A stretch of DNA of 64,000 nucleotides, taken from contig OX387602.1 of NCBI GenBank assembly GCA_947568835.1, positions 17,101,021-17,165,020 on the forward strand, read 5' to 3'. The position numbers and the translations under genes are program-made. The DNA comes from Protonemura montana (Eukaryota; Arthropoda; Insecta; Plecoptera; Nemouridae). Below, in pieces: positions 12,122-26,000 of the stretch. Under the pieces are notes generated by a model, which worked only from the letters and a program-made list of their open reading frames with translations, made no database searches and had not been told where the DNA came from. Each line of letters begins with the position of its first letter. Position 1 is the first letter of the stretch.

Positions 12122-15100
12122 CCAACAAGCCAAAATATTCCGGTAAAATTAGAGGTTATAGGTATCTGCTGCAAATGTAATCGGATTATTGGAGATAACT
12201 AACCTCAGTCAACGCTTTCAATATCTCCCTTGTGGTGAATTTCAGTACGTTGCCTGATCACAGATTTCACTTGTTCTAAACACACCGAACGACATCTTCA
12301 AGACACTACGAACCTTGCTGCCATCCTCTTGCCCACCGACTGCAGTGTCTATGCTGTCTATCCTCTCTGCTCTAGCATTCTGTGCAAACTAGTTCGATAT
12401 GTGATTAAAGAATGCTGTTCAGATGTAAACAAATGTTCCCGCAGCCCTCGACTAGGTTTATTAGGTTAGTTTAGCTAGTTGACCTATCGTTCAGATAAAA
12501 CGACTTCATGCTTGAACGAGTTTCAGCTCTCCCGAGCCAGTTTCAACAATTATTACCGAAAGGTTCCTACAAGTACTTTCCCTTCGTAGGTTTGTGGTGA
12601 CCAACACACCGCCAATGTTTGTTTTATTTAAGCGTTTTTTGCATCTTTCTTGTTATATTAAAAACAGCAAATAAATCATAGAGCGCGTGCTCAGTGCTCT
12701 CAGTGTTTTGTGAATGCATAGAATAGTTCGGTTTGGACTGATTGGTTGACCGTGGAGGCATGATTAATTTCCGCACATCGCATGAGAATTACACGGTTAA
12801 TTGCTGAATCTTTAGGGCATGAGCTGGGTCAACAGGTTCCAGCCGCATTGACCCTTGCTGGAATACCTGGCCGGCAGGAGATAGATGGATGACACGGTGA
12901 TTCCGCTACGGCGCTACCTGCTTTCAAGCAATGGTTGTGCGCCTAATGTTGGACATAAATTCTCTTGATGATGCTTATTACCATGCAAATTGTTTTTAAG
13001 GATTATATAAGAGCCTCATCAAAATGGATTTGATTTTTTCGATCGAAATAAATTGTCCTCACATTGGGTTTACTAAACAAGTGGAAGTGGAAGGTCAAAT
13101 CATACAAAAGTTTGCAGAAAAGCTGAAAATGAATGTATCTGCCTGTTTGAAGATGTGTTTTTTGTTCAATATTCAGTCTGTCCTGATATTTCCTCCCGGC
13201 TGAACAGGTGTCTGATACCAAAGAATATAAATTAATGACTTAGTATGGCAATACCAAGATTTTGTGTGTTTTATAAGGGCATACTTGAGTTCCTATCCCA
13301 GTTTAGTTGGACGTTTTCTCCTGCTTTGCCACCAAATAACTAATAATAATAACCAAATAAATAAATAACAACCAAATAACTAATTGGCCACTAATTTACT
13401 ACGATGCTTATAAAGATGCTCAAAGGGTATCTTTGCTCCTAGGTTTGGAGTGATAGGAAATTTCAACAGGGCCTTTAATTGACTGGTTTACGCTTAGTTG
13501 ATTTATATATTTCAATGTGTTGCATTGGAATTATTAATTGAAGAGATATTTTTAAATAGGATGGCCACATGGAAAGCCACATGGTGGCACCTACCGTTAC
13601 CAAGCGTTGTCGGCTCGTTTGCTCATACATCAATTTCCAAGCAGGAATTTTTCTGTCCTCTCTCATTCTTAAGAGGAAAAACAAACAAACAAACATCAAA
13701 CAAACTACCAAAGCAAAGAATACCCAAATAGTTTTTTTAATGAATTATCAGTCCTGTGCTTTATTAATTAAAAATATTCTCAACGAAGAAATTTTGTAAA
13801 TAGAGGTTTTCATCATCCACATGCATCAATATAGAAGTTAAATTAGTTTTTTTCTGAACACTTAGGTGGTACATACTTATACTATTAAGTATACATACAT
13901 TGAATAATATTCTGGTCATTTTATCAATTTTGTCTCAATTTTGATAGCATCTATGAACAGTCTCTAGTTCACAGGGTAATCAACAGGTATATGTGTTCTC
14001 TTTCATTCTGACTTTTAACAATTACAATACATTTCCAAACGACAAACTTGACCTTTCACTACACCATTAAAAAAACCCCGCCAATAATTTCGCTTGAAAA
14101 TGTACAGCCAGCGCTCGAGAGCATAGCGAGAGCAGAGCAAGCTATATCCATTGCAGTTTCGAGCGCTCAGTCGGCCACAGCAACATCAGATTGGTACCAC
14201 GTTCATCCGGCTACAGCGCTGCTCACCTTACCGTCAATTTCTAGCGTAGAATTCAAATGAGAACAACTAACGTTCGATCCACGCGCAACTACCGCCTGGT
14301 AATTATTTTGGCAAATTTTTTTAAACAAATACATCACTGCTCTCTAAAGAGTCTAGGACAATAAAATAGCTGAAGTTCGCTTTTAAAGTTTTCTTTGCTG
14401 TGTTTGCGAGTTAATACGAAAATAATTACCTATGTTTGTAAATCCGATTTCGCTCCATTCTAAAAGTATATCGCCCTATGACAAAATAGACACAATCGTA
14501 TAGTTAATTCAAAGGTAGAATATAAATGTAATGACTTTCTTTTAAATTGCTACAAGAACAATTCAGTTTCGTAAACTGTGATTATTTCGATTGAGCATGG
14601 AAATGATTCGATTGAGCAACAAATGGATGGAAATGCATTTATTGATTCTACGGGTTGTCAAAATTGCCTGTAATTATTTCAACAGAATCACGTGATAATT
14701 GAATATGTATCTGTCATTTCAATCGCCCGAGGTGTAAATCCCGAGTATGTGCTAAAATTGTGTGCGAAAGATTGGTTGCTCACTCGTTCCATACCAATTT
14801 CTGCTCGTCACACGCCGGTGGTGTACTTAATTCATGTTCTTACACACGACTCTTGATTATTTCATTAAAAATATGCATTGTTATCTTCTTTTTTTTTCAT
14901 TTTTAAATTGCCTACTGATGCAAAATCTTTCCCAACTTCCCACAACACCAAAAAGGTGTTGATATTGTTATTAGAAAGTATTGCAAAACATAATATACGA
15001 GATCGAAATGTGATTACTGCAATGATCGGTCACTCTATAGTAACTGCCTGGTACTGAAAAAATTGAGTTATTCGAATTCACATCGCGTTTAGTGCAGACG

Positions 15101-15254
15101 TAAGAGTAACCAGCTCTTGGATCCTTGATTGAAAACAGGTCGAACCGGCAAACAACCAGGAACCATCTCCTAGGAAGAACAAATTGACGGTTAAGGTGAG
15201 TGAAATTTATTGGCAACATGGATGCAATGAAAAAGCCTGCGTGTAAAATAGAGC
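12122..15254. other. Intergenic spacer between the two transporter genes, left part
   Basis: No coding exon recognised. It contains a degenerate A-rich tandem block at 13331-13383 built on ACCAAATAAC and AATAAAT units, and an (AAAC)n run at 13677-13694. The open frames here are short, lack family motifs and look like chance frames in AT-rich DNA. Confidence 0.6.
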
Positions 15255-15544
15255 ACTATAAACAGTGGCGTAACTACCTGCGGGGCAGACGGGGCGACCG
15301 CTTAGAGGTTTTCCCTGATAGGGGGCCAAAGAGCCCGTGTCGACAACCCAAATTTATTTGTTGTTTGCCAAAAAAATCTTTAAGTTCATAGTAGCATTTC
15401 AGGCACTCTCACTACCCCATTGAGGCTGTGGGGCTAGACTAGAAAGTAAGTAGTTCAGTAGTCACTATTTACTGGGCTACGGTGGCTGACGGCAGTCACT
15501 GCGGTGCCCAAAAAAGGCGTATTTAAAGTGACCATAACAAGAAA

Positions 15545-16235
15545 GTGAAAAAACGTCCTAAAATCAGCAGCTTTTTCGTGCATACTGGTCGAGTTTTCCG
15601 TTTTGCAGCGATAGTTTATCTGTGGCAAAAGAAACTTCTAATTACACTGGGAATTTGTCTGACGTGCACTACGAGAAAATGGGGTAAGACTAGATTAGAT
15701 TATACTTATATAATGCAGGGGTTCATTTAGAATGTATCCCAGTTTTAGTTATTCTCAATCAAATTTGGCGCAAGGTGTCTTGTTTCCTCTCCTTCAATAT
15801 AAAGTATAGTATGCAGTCCCTTCGATCTTAAATCGATCGTTCTTTCTCAATCTGTAGTCACTTTCAAATGAATATCATTGCAAACTGAGTTTAATGTGGC
15901 TATCTTTTAGCTGTCTCAAAACGCGTATGAGACTGAAATATTTGCGTTCTCGTCATGTCGAGACCACCCAAATTTCCCGACACGAAGAAATAATTAATAA
16001 TCCAACTGCTCACAAACATTACCCGGACATCGTTGTTGCCCATACGAAACATTTCCTTGTTGACAAGGGCCCATGCGATACTTCGGGGCCTTTTCCGACT
16101 TGTACTGAGTCAAAACGAAGATTTTCTGCCAGCTACTATGAAACAAAATCCAGCACAGGACCCGGACATGGCTATTCACCTGCACTTAATGTCGCATATT
16201 GTCAATCGTGTTCGCTATTTGCTGACAGAAAATAA
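15545..16235 (+). pseudogene. Remnant of hAT transposase N-terminal region
   Basis: Frame 15545-15730 starts with a KKRPKISSFF-like segment, typical of the very N-terminus of TTF/ZMYM-type hAT transposases. A second frame ending at 16235 carries a YSP..NVAYCQSCSLFADR segment resembling the zinc-finger motif (YS....AYCF.C.LF) that follows in those proteins. The two pieces are in different frames with stops between them, and the dimerisation and catalytic regions are absent. Family placement rests on these short motifs and on the inverted ends of the element, so the exact limits are uncertain. Confidence 0.45.
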
Positions 16236-16494
16236 GACAAGTAGTTGTCTATATAAAGAGAAGCTACCCATGGGCAAATGGAATTTGTGTCTGGAAACAA
16301 CTATGCGTCATTTTTCACCTTGGATCGCTTTCGGTGATCTCGATTTATTACCAAATCGCAGAGAATTGTTCATTTCTAGTAACCATACATTTTTTAAGCT
16401 TCTTTTTTGGCACTCGCAAGTGACGTAAATACAAATGTGTGCGATACAGAAACATTAGAACTGTTCATCTTTTTCAGACCTCTTCCTCTAACGA

Positions 16495-16516
16495 GGGGGG
16501 GGGGGGGGGGGGGGGC
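16495..16516 (+). repeat. Poly-G run of 22 bases
   Basis: Uninterrupted G22 just inside the right end of the hAT element. It can form a G-quadruplex, and its exact length is prone to sequencing error. Confidence 0.85.
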
Positions 16517-16573
16517 AAAGAAAAATCTTGCCCCCCGGCCCAGGAATATCTAGTTACGCCACTGACTATAATG

Positions 16574-16908
16574 CATACTTCCGGCAACTCCTAGGCCATG
16601 GGGTTATCATTCGAAATGACCCCAACCTTTTTTTCCATGGCTTCAAATATATGTAGCCATGAAAAGGATTGACATCCATGCAATCACCAGAAACATATCA
16701 TCAAGTTAATTGTAGATTCATTAGTTATCTTTCTCCCATGCAAGATATACGCGTATTTTTGTCTTCAAGGTAAGCCATGCATAATTGTTAGCTTCAACAC
16801 AACGCGTCGGCTGAGAATCCTTCATTGGTGCTGTTGACACGGATCCTGGATGACGGTCTGCTGCTCAGGATCGAGACGGCTTTGAATTTTGCAACCAGAT
16901 TCCCAGCC
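16574..16908. other. Short upstream region of GLUT-B
   Basis: Holds the presumed promoter and 5' UTR of GLUT-B. The frame upstream of the ATG at 16909 is open for about 80 bases but contains no earlier ATG. No TATA box as clear as that of GLUT-A was found; an AGATATACG string near 16743 is the only weak candidate. Confidence 0.4.
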
Positions 16909-19900
16909 ATGCCGACAGACTCGACGATGAAGACCAAAGACACGAAGGTAAACGTTTTATTGTTATTAGATAATTTGTATTGTGACAATTTACGAGCGAA
17001 ATTGCAGTCTATTAATAAATAAGAATTGTTGAATATTTTTGTATCACTCTATTTCAATGATGGATATCAAAGACGGTTGAATTTACAAATCAAAATACTA
17101 ATGTTGAAACTAAGCTACGTAAAAAAGTGGAGAGTGGTAGTTTATTTTAACATGCTTGTTGTTGCTTCCAAGGACTCGGCTGCTGTGTCCAAGGGGTGGT
17201 CCCCTATCGTGATCGTCGCTGGTGTCGCCACCACCCTGGGTTCCTCCCTTCCTGCGGGGTACAACATCGCAGTGGTCAACACTCCCGCACTGGTAAAAAT
17301 AATCAATTTCACATAGGAAAGTAGTGCAACTTGTCCGCATATATTTTGTAACCGTATAAGAAAAACTTTGATATATTTCATCTTAACATGCTCCTTATCT
17401 CCACATGTCCGGACACGTGCCAACGCTTTGACGTGAAGTGATGTTGCCTATTTTGAAATTAATGTTGTTGATATTGTTGTTGCTCAAGTTAGCGGTCAAG
17501 CATGAGTGGAATTTTCTATCTATTCTGTCACTGTACTTGCATAACGATATAATACTTCGTATTTACAAAACAAATAATGTCGACGCTGATCATAGCCTTA
17601 ATAACTTTCCGATAATCACCTTGAATTGAACGTAACACACAACTGTCCCGAGTGTACATGATTGCGTGCCAGAAAATGAAAATAAATTAAGACTTTTCCA
17701 TCAACTTTTCCAGACTGTGCAGCAGTTTTGCAACAGTTCCATTTCGTCGCGCTACAACTACGAGATAACTGAGTCCCAACTAAACGTGCTATGGTCGGTC
17801 ATTGTGTCCATTTACTTGCTGGGAGCGTTTATGTCGTCTCTTGCCGGAGGCTGGCTCGCTGACAGGTACCATTATGCAATTCAATTCAATTAGAAAGTGT
17901 GTAATCCTTTACACCCTCGGTAAGTAACAAGCGTTATTACGAGTCCAAGAATTGGTGCCCAAGGCTACGATGAATGTAGAACATGTCATTGTTTACAGAT
18001 TTGGTCGCAAAGGAGCCATAATAATCAACAACGCACTGGGCGTATTCGCTGCTGTATTGTTTGTAGCGTGTCGATACGCAAACTCCGTGGAGATGTTGCT
18101 CTTAGCAAGGTTCGTCGTCGGCCTGGCTGCTGGTACGCTTAACAATGATCGAACTTTGCGTTCTAGTACTTCCTCATAACTAAACCTCGCCGTCCCTGAG
18201 TTGAATTGATTTTTAATGTTCAGTCACAGAACAGCTATTTTTATGGGATTCTTCTAGGTCTAACGCTGTGCACCGTGCCAATGTATTTGACCGAGATAGC
18301 GCCCATTAGTATCAGAGGTGCTGTGGGTGCACTTTGCCCACTGGGTATGGCGACCGGGGTAGTTCTCGGCCAACTACTGGGAATACAATCCATACTTGGT
18401 AACATTGCCTTCGTGTTTTTATTCGATTGATTGTGCTCCTGAAATTTTGGATTTAATCTAATAACAATCGCTGTCTGCAGGCGACGAGTCTTCATGGCAT
18501 TTTCTTTTCGGATTCTATGCAATCCTCATCATCGTGGCTTCTGTAGCTCTGCCAGTTTTACCAGAAAGTCCGAAATATTTGTACGTAGTGAAAGGCGAGA
18601 AGATGAAATGTGCCAAAGGTAATTTCCATTCAACCACATTTGCCAGATAAAATAAAGTAGCCATCGAGTATTATTTTTAAAAGAAATTTCTGTTCAGAAT
18701 TGTCTCGCATACGAGGCGTTCCTGTTGAAAGCCTGCAGGACGAATTGGACGACTTGCGGTTGACCGAAGAAAACGAGCAGAACGCTGGAATCGAACATAG
18801 CTTGATATCCGTGGTGGTTTCGGACTCCCTCAGGCTTCCACTGATACTAGTTTGCGTACTCAACTCAATCCTGCAACTCTGCGGCATCAACGCTGTAAGA
18901 AATCGCGTGCAAAAGTTTTCTTTTTCACCTGGGTTCACACTGGGGCATCAAATATGTGTTTCCTTACAAAAAGCCTATTACGGAGCGGAGAGCAAGTTAG
19001 AATGAAGCAAATTGTGATGACCACTATTAATTCCTATTGCACACGAATAGCAGAATAATTAACAAAAATGTTCCAGTAAGATTTTTATTTTCGATTAAAA
19101 ATACCTCTTATTTCTGCAGGTTTTCTACTACTCATTCTTAATCTTCCTCAACGCCGGAATCAGCGTGCAAAATAGCGAATACGCCACCATCGGCACCGGC
19201 TGCGTCCTCTGGATAATTTCAGTCTTGTCAATTTTCTATGTGAACATGATCGGCAGGCGTCCTCTACTGATTATAAGCCTTTTGTCATGCGCCTCATCCC
19301 TAATCTTGCTCACGATCACATTAATCTACATTGTAAGTACTTAGATATAAACAAATTACAGTTTGAGAATCAACATTGTGAGAGGTGTCAACATTGTCAC
19401 CTGTTTATACCCAAGTGTAAATATAAATATGGAAGGTCCCTCTTTAATTTCCATCTGCTTCCAGGATATAGCCACCTGGATGCCGTACTTGTGCATCGCT
19501 GCTGTGCTCTGGTTCGTGGTCTCGTTCGGGCTCGGGATCGGGCCCATCCCCTTGTTCCTGGCGTCCGAGTTGTTCGTGGTGGGACCCCGACCTGTGGCTA
19601 TGGCCTACGGCAGCATGGCTAACTGGGCCAGCAACTTTGCGGTTGGGATGACCTTCCCTCTGATACAAGCAGCAATCGGCCCTTACGCCTTCTTGCCGTA
19701 CATTGCCGTTACTCTCGCAGTGTGTGCGTTCACCTGGTTAGTACATACACCTGCATACTTGAGGTTTTTTTTAAATAATTTAAAAAATATTTTTTACACT
19801 TGGGTTGTTTATTTTGTTTCTGTAGGGTGTATCTGCCGGAAACTAGAGGGCGTACTCCCGAGGAAATTTCAGAGGAGTTGAAAGTTGGATTTAAAAGTCG

Positions 19901-19910
19901 GAGCAAGTGA
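16909..19910 (+). CDS. Class I facilitative glucose transporter (SLC2A/GLUT-like), tandem copy B
   Basis: Paralogue of the transporter at 9177-11872. Ten coding exons: 16909-16947, 17173-17292, 17714-17865, 17999-18132, 18258-18398, 18481-18618, 18698-18894, 19120-19332, 19465-19736 and 19826-19910, giving 496 residues. Exons 3-9 are 152, 134, 141, 138, 197, 213 and 272 bases long, the same as in copy A, with the same phases. Motifs: [65 protein letters not shown] and PETRG (473-477). In helix 7 the family signature QQLSGINA reads LQLCGINA (300-307), losing one of the two sugar-binding glutamines. Q161, N317 and W388 of GLUT1 align with P176, L337 and L408. The N-terminus is longer (13 residues in exon 1), with a second in-frame ATG six codons in. 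The exon 2 acceptor (AAG at 17170-17172) is weak and could be a few codons off. Confidence 0.92.
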
Positions 19911-20029
19911 AAACAACGGGAATCGCGACTATTTTGATGTAACGTGGAACGACATCTATTATTACGATAATTAAAATAATATAATTATTTTTACTATACT
20001 AGTGTACATAAAAGTTTAAACGTAAATGC

Positions 20030-20035
20030 ATTAAA
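20030..20035 (+). terminator. Probable polyadenylation signal of GLUT-B (ATTAAA)
   Basis: ATTAAA variant hexamer 120 bases after the stop, followed by a T-rich stretch. No AATAAA was seen nearer the stop. Confidence 0.4.
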
Positions 20036-23000
20036 AACATTTATTATTTTTTGTAAAATAATTTTTTCTGTCGATGGTTACCAGTTTCCTCTGCAAAATG
20101 ACACCAATTACCATAGAAAAAGGATTAGGTCATTCAAAAGTAAAACATATTAGTATCAAATAGTAATTTTGTTGCAGCGAATCATAACAAAAATGTCGGT
20201 CAAGCTGGAACCTCCGGATTCGTTTTCTCTTCTTATTTCTATGTTTTTTTTTTTTATCAACACCCCAAAATGTTTCGTTTCTTTATTGCTATTTGTATTT
20301 TGAATTTTGGAGAACCGATCTTCCAGCACAGAGTCGATCGAACAGTCTCGTTAGTCTGTGTTTGCTGCTGTCACCTAGCGGCAATAAGTCGTATCTATAA
20401 TAAGATGAAGTTCGTTTCGGCACCGCTAGAAAGAACCGCGCTCTTTTCAAATCGTCAGTTACGTCTGTTTTTAGTTGAAATAACGTTAATTCCTGCTAGC
20501 TTGTACGGACGCAACTGTAGCAATAATCGATACCTGGTAAGCCGAGGCTAAATTTAATTTAATATACGCAAATATATAAAATCATGCACGGCTTTCTTCA
20601 TTAAACAGTAATAAGGCGCACTTAGACAGCAAAATGGCGCCTCCACCTGCATATCGCCAGTGAATTTCTATTATTAAAGCTTTAAGGATTACTGCACATT
20701 CCACATACCTCCAGTGTGATGCAACCTCCGATTGTGTCCATACGTCCCGGACATGAGGTACAATAGGCACACAGTTGGCCAGACGTAAAGTTGACTCCGA
20801 TTAATTGTTTGCATTCCATTACGCTGTGCATGCATCTCGGGGCTCGGGTATTTGCTCTGTCGCACGCGGGTTATGACGCGGCATGGCGCTGCGGCGCTCA
20901 AACAATCAAACAGCCCCTGACCACTGTTTACTGAGACCAATTATACTAATACCACGGCATCGGCGGCGACCACCATATACCCAACCCCCGACACACTAGT
21001 ACAGATTTACGTTCATCTTGTGTTTGTCTACCATTACCTGCATTGGCATACATTGTTTGTAACTTGTTACGCCATAGATGTCTTTGCTCGATACAGTTAC
21101 ATGTTGATTAATATTATGACTATAATATTATTTGCCTTTGATGTCCGCCGTGAGTTCCCATCGGTTTTACTTCGACTTGAGCTTTAGTTATTTATATATA
21201 TAGAGAGAGAGGTTTATAATCTAAGATGAATCGTGAATCATAACTTCTTCGCACGTGAAGATGATTACTTTCCTCTCCAGCTGTAGCCACGGCGAATTGC
21301 GTATTGAAACGAATTAAGTTTTCCCCAAGTATATTGTCCCCAATATGTCAAAGTTTCCACGTAAGTATACACTGGTTTCGGAGCGTCGCTCTGCATTTAC
21401 AAAACCTGGAGCGCGAATCGTACACGATGCGTACAAAGTTATCAATGCGATTCCCCCCGCTGAATAAAGGTTCGATTTGAATAGCTCACTGGTAAACGTT
21501 CGAACATGAGGGATGGAAATGGGTGTAACTTTATCTTAATTCATTATGCAACATTTTGCATGCTCGCCTCTCTAAGAAACTGTTCTTACAATTGACTCAT
21601 TTACCTGCCTCTGTGCGGGTTTTCTATAGCCGCTGATTATGTCGGTGTTAGGGTCCTACTTTTGGAACTTGTGTGTATCTTCTGTACTCATTTATTCCGC
21701 TCTGTTCATAATTCACAGCATTCATCGCAAGTTTGTTAACGTGGGGGTTGAATGGGCTACAACTCAAGAACTAAACCATCTTATTGCTCAGCATTTGAAA
21801 TAGCTCATTGTCGGCATGCACGTAGTAGGTACCTAATGCTTAGACCCCTAAGTTATATCTTGGGAAAATCATTCTCCTCAGCACGCTGCATTCACGGGGA
21901 ATGAAATGATGAACTTTAATACTCTATCTTTCGTTATTGAAAATAATCTGTGCCGAATTAATTTTCAGTAAACTTTTAGTTTTAGCTACGATATATATAT
22001 ATATATATATGTAGGTATACCAAACTAGGCAATTATTTAGATTGGGTGATGAGTTCAACTTGATTTCCCTACATAATTTAGACGAAAAGGGATGATTGTA
22101 TTGTTTGTGAAATTCATTGAATCGGAAAACAATGTTCGTAGCCCTGTTCGTCGATACCGCTTTCCTTGTACCAATTATCCCCTTGAAGGAATAATCCACT
22201 GAAAACGTCCTCGCCCTGGTTGTACAAGGGTCTTCATAATTCCGATGTTCCTATTTATCTTTATTTAACTTTACAACAACGAATAATAGATAAGCATGTT
22301 CAAAACATTCCTTGCCGACTGGGGTTTTTATGAATTTTCAACTGTTACCTGCAGAAGGAAAAACATCAGAGTATAGGAATTTATTTCTAAAGCAAGGTAA
22401 CAATTGTAAAATTATATGTTTTATCAATTAAAATAAGCCAGTTCATCAATTATATAGTCAAGCCCGCGAGAGAAGATACCAGCCCAAGGACTGCCAATGC
22501 CGAGGAAGTATTGCTACCATCTGACGAATGGTGGTATTTCAAAATACTCATATCTGCAAAATAATTCGCAATATTGTTATATGTGGCAGAAACATTCTTG
22601 TAATGACTAGGCAGGCAAATGATCTTGGCAGAACAAAAGCATTAGAGCAAAAGTAAAAGTAAAATGGCGGACATCAGTGGGGATGATTTTTAGTGTTTTA
22701 TGAACATGTCAGTAGGCTCGCATATCACCCCAAAACAACCTTCGACGCTCCTGCCGCAAAAGTGTGTTCTCTCGCTGAACGGAGCTAGTCGCAAACGTTT
22801 CTTTATCTGTAAACATCAATGAATTTAACGTTTTATTTTCATGTGGCTTTAATTTCAATCTAATTGACAGTTTATTGTGAATTATAATTCGCTCAGGACT
22901 CGAGTCCAGTCTATAACGACAAATCAAAATGTCTCGCTGGTGTGTCCCTGGTTTGGGCACTTTTTCTGCTCATACTTTCAAATATTATTTTGATATTTTT

Positions 23001-26000
23001 TATGTCAAGAAAAACGTAGACAAACTAGAAAAAACTGTCAGATCTGAGATAAAACTATGGCAGATGAGGGACATTAAAACCGAAATTTGAACAAGTTATA
23101 GCATTGGTTATCGGAAGAGTAGGTTTGTGAGAATTTTTATAGATATAAAACGCGAAAAACATTCATCGCCGACATTTCATGTGAAAACTTCAGCTAAGGT
23201 GCATTTTAAACTGTCGACACCGGCGAGGAAAATCGTAGAAATATTCAAAAACAAGAATTTCCCTCTGGTTTGGACGGTGAACCGAGTTATAGAACCATGG
23301 ACAATTAGCATTGCAAAGATGTGCCAATTTGTCTGTGGCCGTTATTGTAGTCACGAGTACAGTTTTGTATGACCGCTTTGGGACAGATTGACTACATGAA
23401 TTGCGAGGGCTCTGGTGCCGATATCCGACAAAATTATGCAGAAAACAATTCAAATATCACTATATGCACACCTTCACTGCATATCTACACTATATTCCAT
23501 CTTGCTGTACGGCAGTATGTTTTCAAATGTACGTATATCCTAAAATAGGCAAAATGTAAATTAAATGCCTTTGCGTTTTTGTTTTAAAATTACCTATAGC
23601 CTGGCAGTAAAAAAAACGTATTCAGGAACATCATTTACGCGCGTTCAAGAAACCCCGGCGTTAAAACAGAAAAAAAAACCATTCAAAATATAAAAATAGA
23701 TACGTTTTAAATTGGAATTTTTGAAATTATTGTATCGAATCAATTAGTTCTTTAGTGCAGTCATAATCAAGCTGATATTGCTCCATGAGCCTTCCCTTAA
23801 TTAGCTTCAGCGCAGCATGTTTTACGAGTGTTTAGCATAAAATTGCAGTATTGGATATGAAACGCGTGGCTTATGGTGTAGTAGCAGGTACAGTAGCCAT
23901 GGAATAGGTACACCGAACGTACATGCAGAGCTGACGCTGACGGTGTTAGGTGTACACATGTTGTTCGATGCCCGTATATGAAACAGAGGTGCAATAAAAC
24001 GACTAATAATAATACACCAACTGCACTTTACGTTTTAATTATTGGCATTCCATTGCATATTACATGCACCGACCCCCAGATCAAATATGCAAGCATGCAG
24101 TGCTTTTTATGAAAGTCGTGAGTTTTCAATATCAAATTGAACTGCAAAATGGAAATAAACATAAAAAATCATCAAGCAACTGTGCAATTGAAATCAACTT
24201 TTTTCTGTAGGTTTTCATGAGGTCTTTTTTCAATTATCGGCCCTGAAATTGTGACTTATGTTTTGTCTTCAGTTACCTTTAAGTAAAGCTAAAACTGTGC
24301 ACAAGTTGCCATTACGCTAACTAATATTATAACAACGCATCTATATCAAGCATCTCTATGATTGCATATTGTTAACCATGAATTGAACTTAATCTATCGA
24401 ATGGCGAAGCTTAATATCAATACATATGGCATTGTTTAACATATAAAACAATTGTACCTGCATCATTATACACATAGGTACGTTTTGTGTATGTCTACTT
24501 CAAAATAAGGATTACGATCGGTATTATTATAATTATCGTATACTGCTATTATTTGGGAAACAAAACAATACGAAGCTTTATCATGAAAATACTCCAAGAA
24601 CACTGGAGAGCATAAGTCAGAATAATACCAGCGCAGTTATTATGGCTAAAATAATAAAGTTAATCTCACATTCTATTCTATATAAAATAATATTCTTTGT
24701 ATTCTAAACGTAAAAAAAAAGAGAGCACTTATATGAGCACAGCTAGGCTTACACAAACGTAAGTGCCTCTTGGCCTGCCGTTCCTTGACCAGTGGCTAAA
24801 ATATAACAATGCACGTATGGCTGGCACAAAGCAGCAGACTCATAACGTAACCCACGCTGTAGAGATGTTATACTCAAATGATTTTAATCCGGCGTCGAAA
24901 AAATTTAGGTACATGGGGGGAATGAAAAAGAGAACAATGCAGGTGAAATGTCCGAGTGTAGGCGGATGCGTATGCCGTACAGGTATGTGTATGTATATGT
25001 CTGTATGTGTGGCGTACGGTGTAAGCAGTACATATATAGTAACCGTCCAGAAGCCACAAGGGGTTAAGTTTTAAATCTCTCATTTAGAAAATGCACCCCC
25101 ACGCCGCGGGTTCATTAGAGTACCCACTAATCCAGTCATTAAAATGAAACAAAGGGGGAGACAACGAACGTTTTCAAATGGAAAAGTTCGTCGAAATGCT
25201 TTATACTTAAAAAGGCATATAGTATACCGTGGTTTGTAATGCCATGAGCAAAAAATATGTGTGGTGGTATGTAACTGAAAAGTACGATATGTATAAAATG
25301 TGTAGCGAAACACTATTTGCTTTCAAAGTCCTAGCTGCTGACATACATGTGAGTATGCAACTTGCAGAAATACACGACCTTACAATGGGTGAGTTTAGGG
25401 GAAAATGATTGAGGCGGTCAAAGATTGTGGTTTACGAACTATCCTTTCATTTCACTTTCTGCTCGGCAGTTCTTTCTGCGATGCAATCACAAAAATAGTG
25501 CGACAAGCATGAAGCCAATATAGGATTCATCTTATTCTCAGTCTAGTAGATGAAATGCCTCGTGTTCAATAGCATTGCTGTCTTTTTTTTGCAAATTAAG
25601 CGTGGCATAACCTAAAAAAAATTGCATTACATAACTTTTTTTTTTTTTGCATTTTATTGGCTTCAGAGCTGTTAAAAAGCTAATATATTAGCCCAATAAG
25701 CATCAGTAATAAAATTGAATAGAGTAATTAAAATTGGAGGAAATTGGCAGTTTTAATTGGAGGAAACTGGGAGAACATATTGATGAGCCGATGTGATGAG
25801 TTCTGATAAGTTTTAGAAAGGGTTATTGTTTAGAAGTGATTTGAGGCAGAAGTCGAATGAGGTGCAAACATGCAAACCAAGGAACCTAATTCTTCTGCGC
25901 CTGCAAAACAGTTTTTCTGTTCTGGCAGCAAAAAAAAAAAAAAAAACGAGGTTCCCGCCTCCTTGATGCAAACATGTACACATTCATGTTAACTTAAGAA

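Larger units (their letters stand above)
15263..16565. mobile_element. Decayed hAT-type DNA transposon, about 1.3 kb
   Basis: The 14-bp ends are perfect inverted repeats: CAGTGGCGTAACTA at 15263-15276 and its complement at 16552-16565. They are followed inward by similar GC-rich stretches. The flanks are an 8-bp target duplication with one mismatch, ACTATAAA (15255-15262) against ACTATAAT (16566-16573). CAG-type ends and an 8-bp duplication are diagnostic of the hAT superfamily. The interior carries only shifted fragments of a TTF/ZMYM-type transposase N-terminus and no catalytic core, so this copy cannot move itself. A 22-base poly-G run sits near the right end. Confidence 0.82.

Noticed and set aside
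9177-19910. Assignment of the transporters to the trehalose transporter Tret1 group
   Set aside because: [18 protein letters not shown] and the GYNxxVINTPA start of helix 1 match class I GLUTs better. A phylogeny would settle it.
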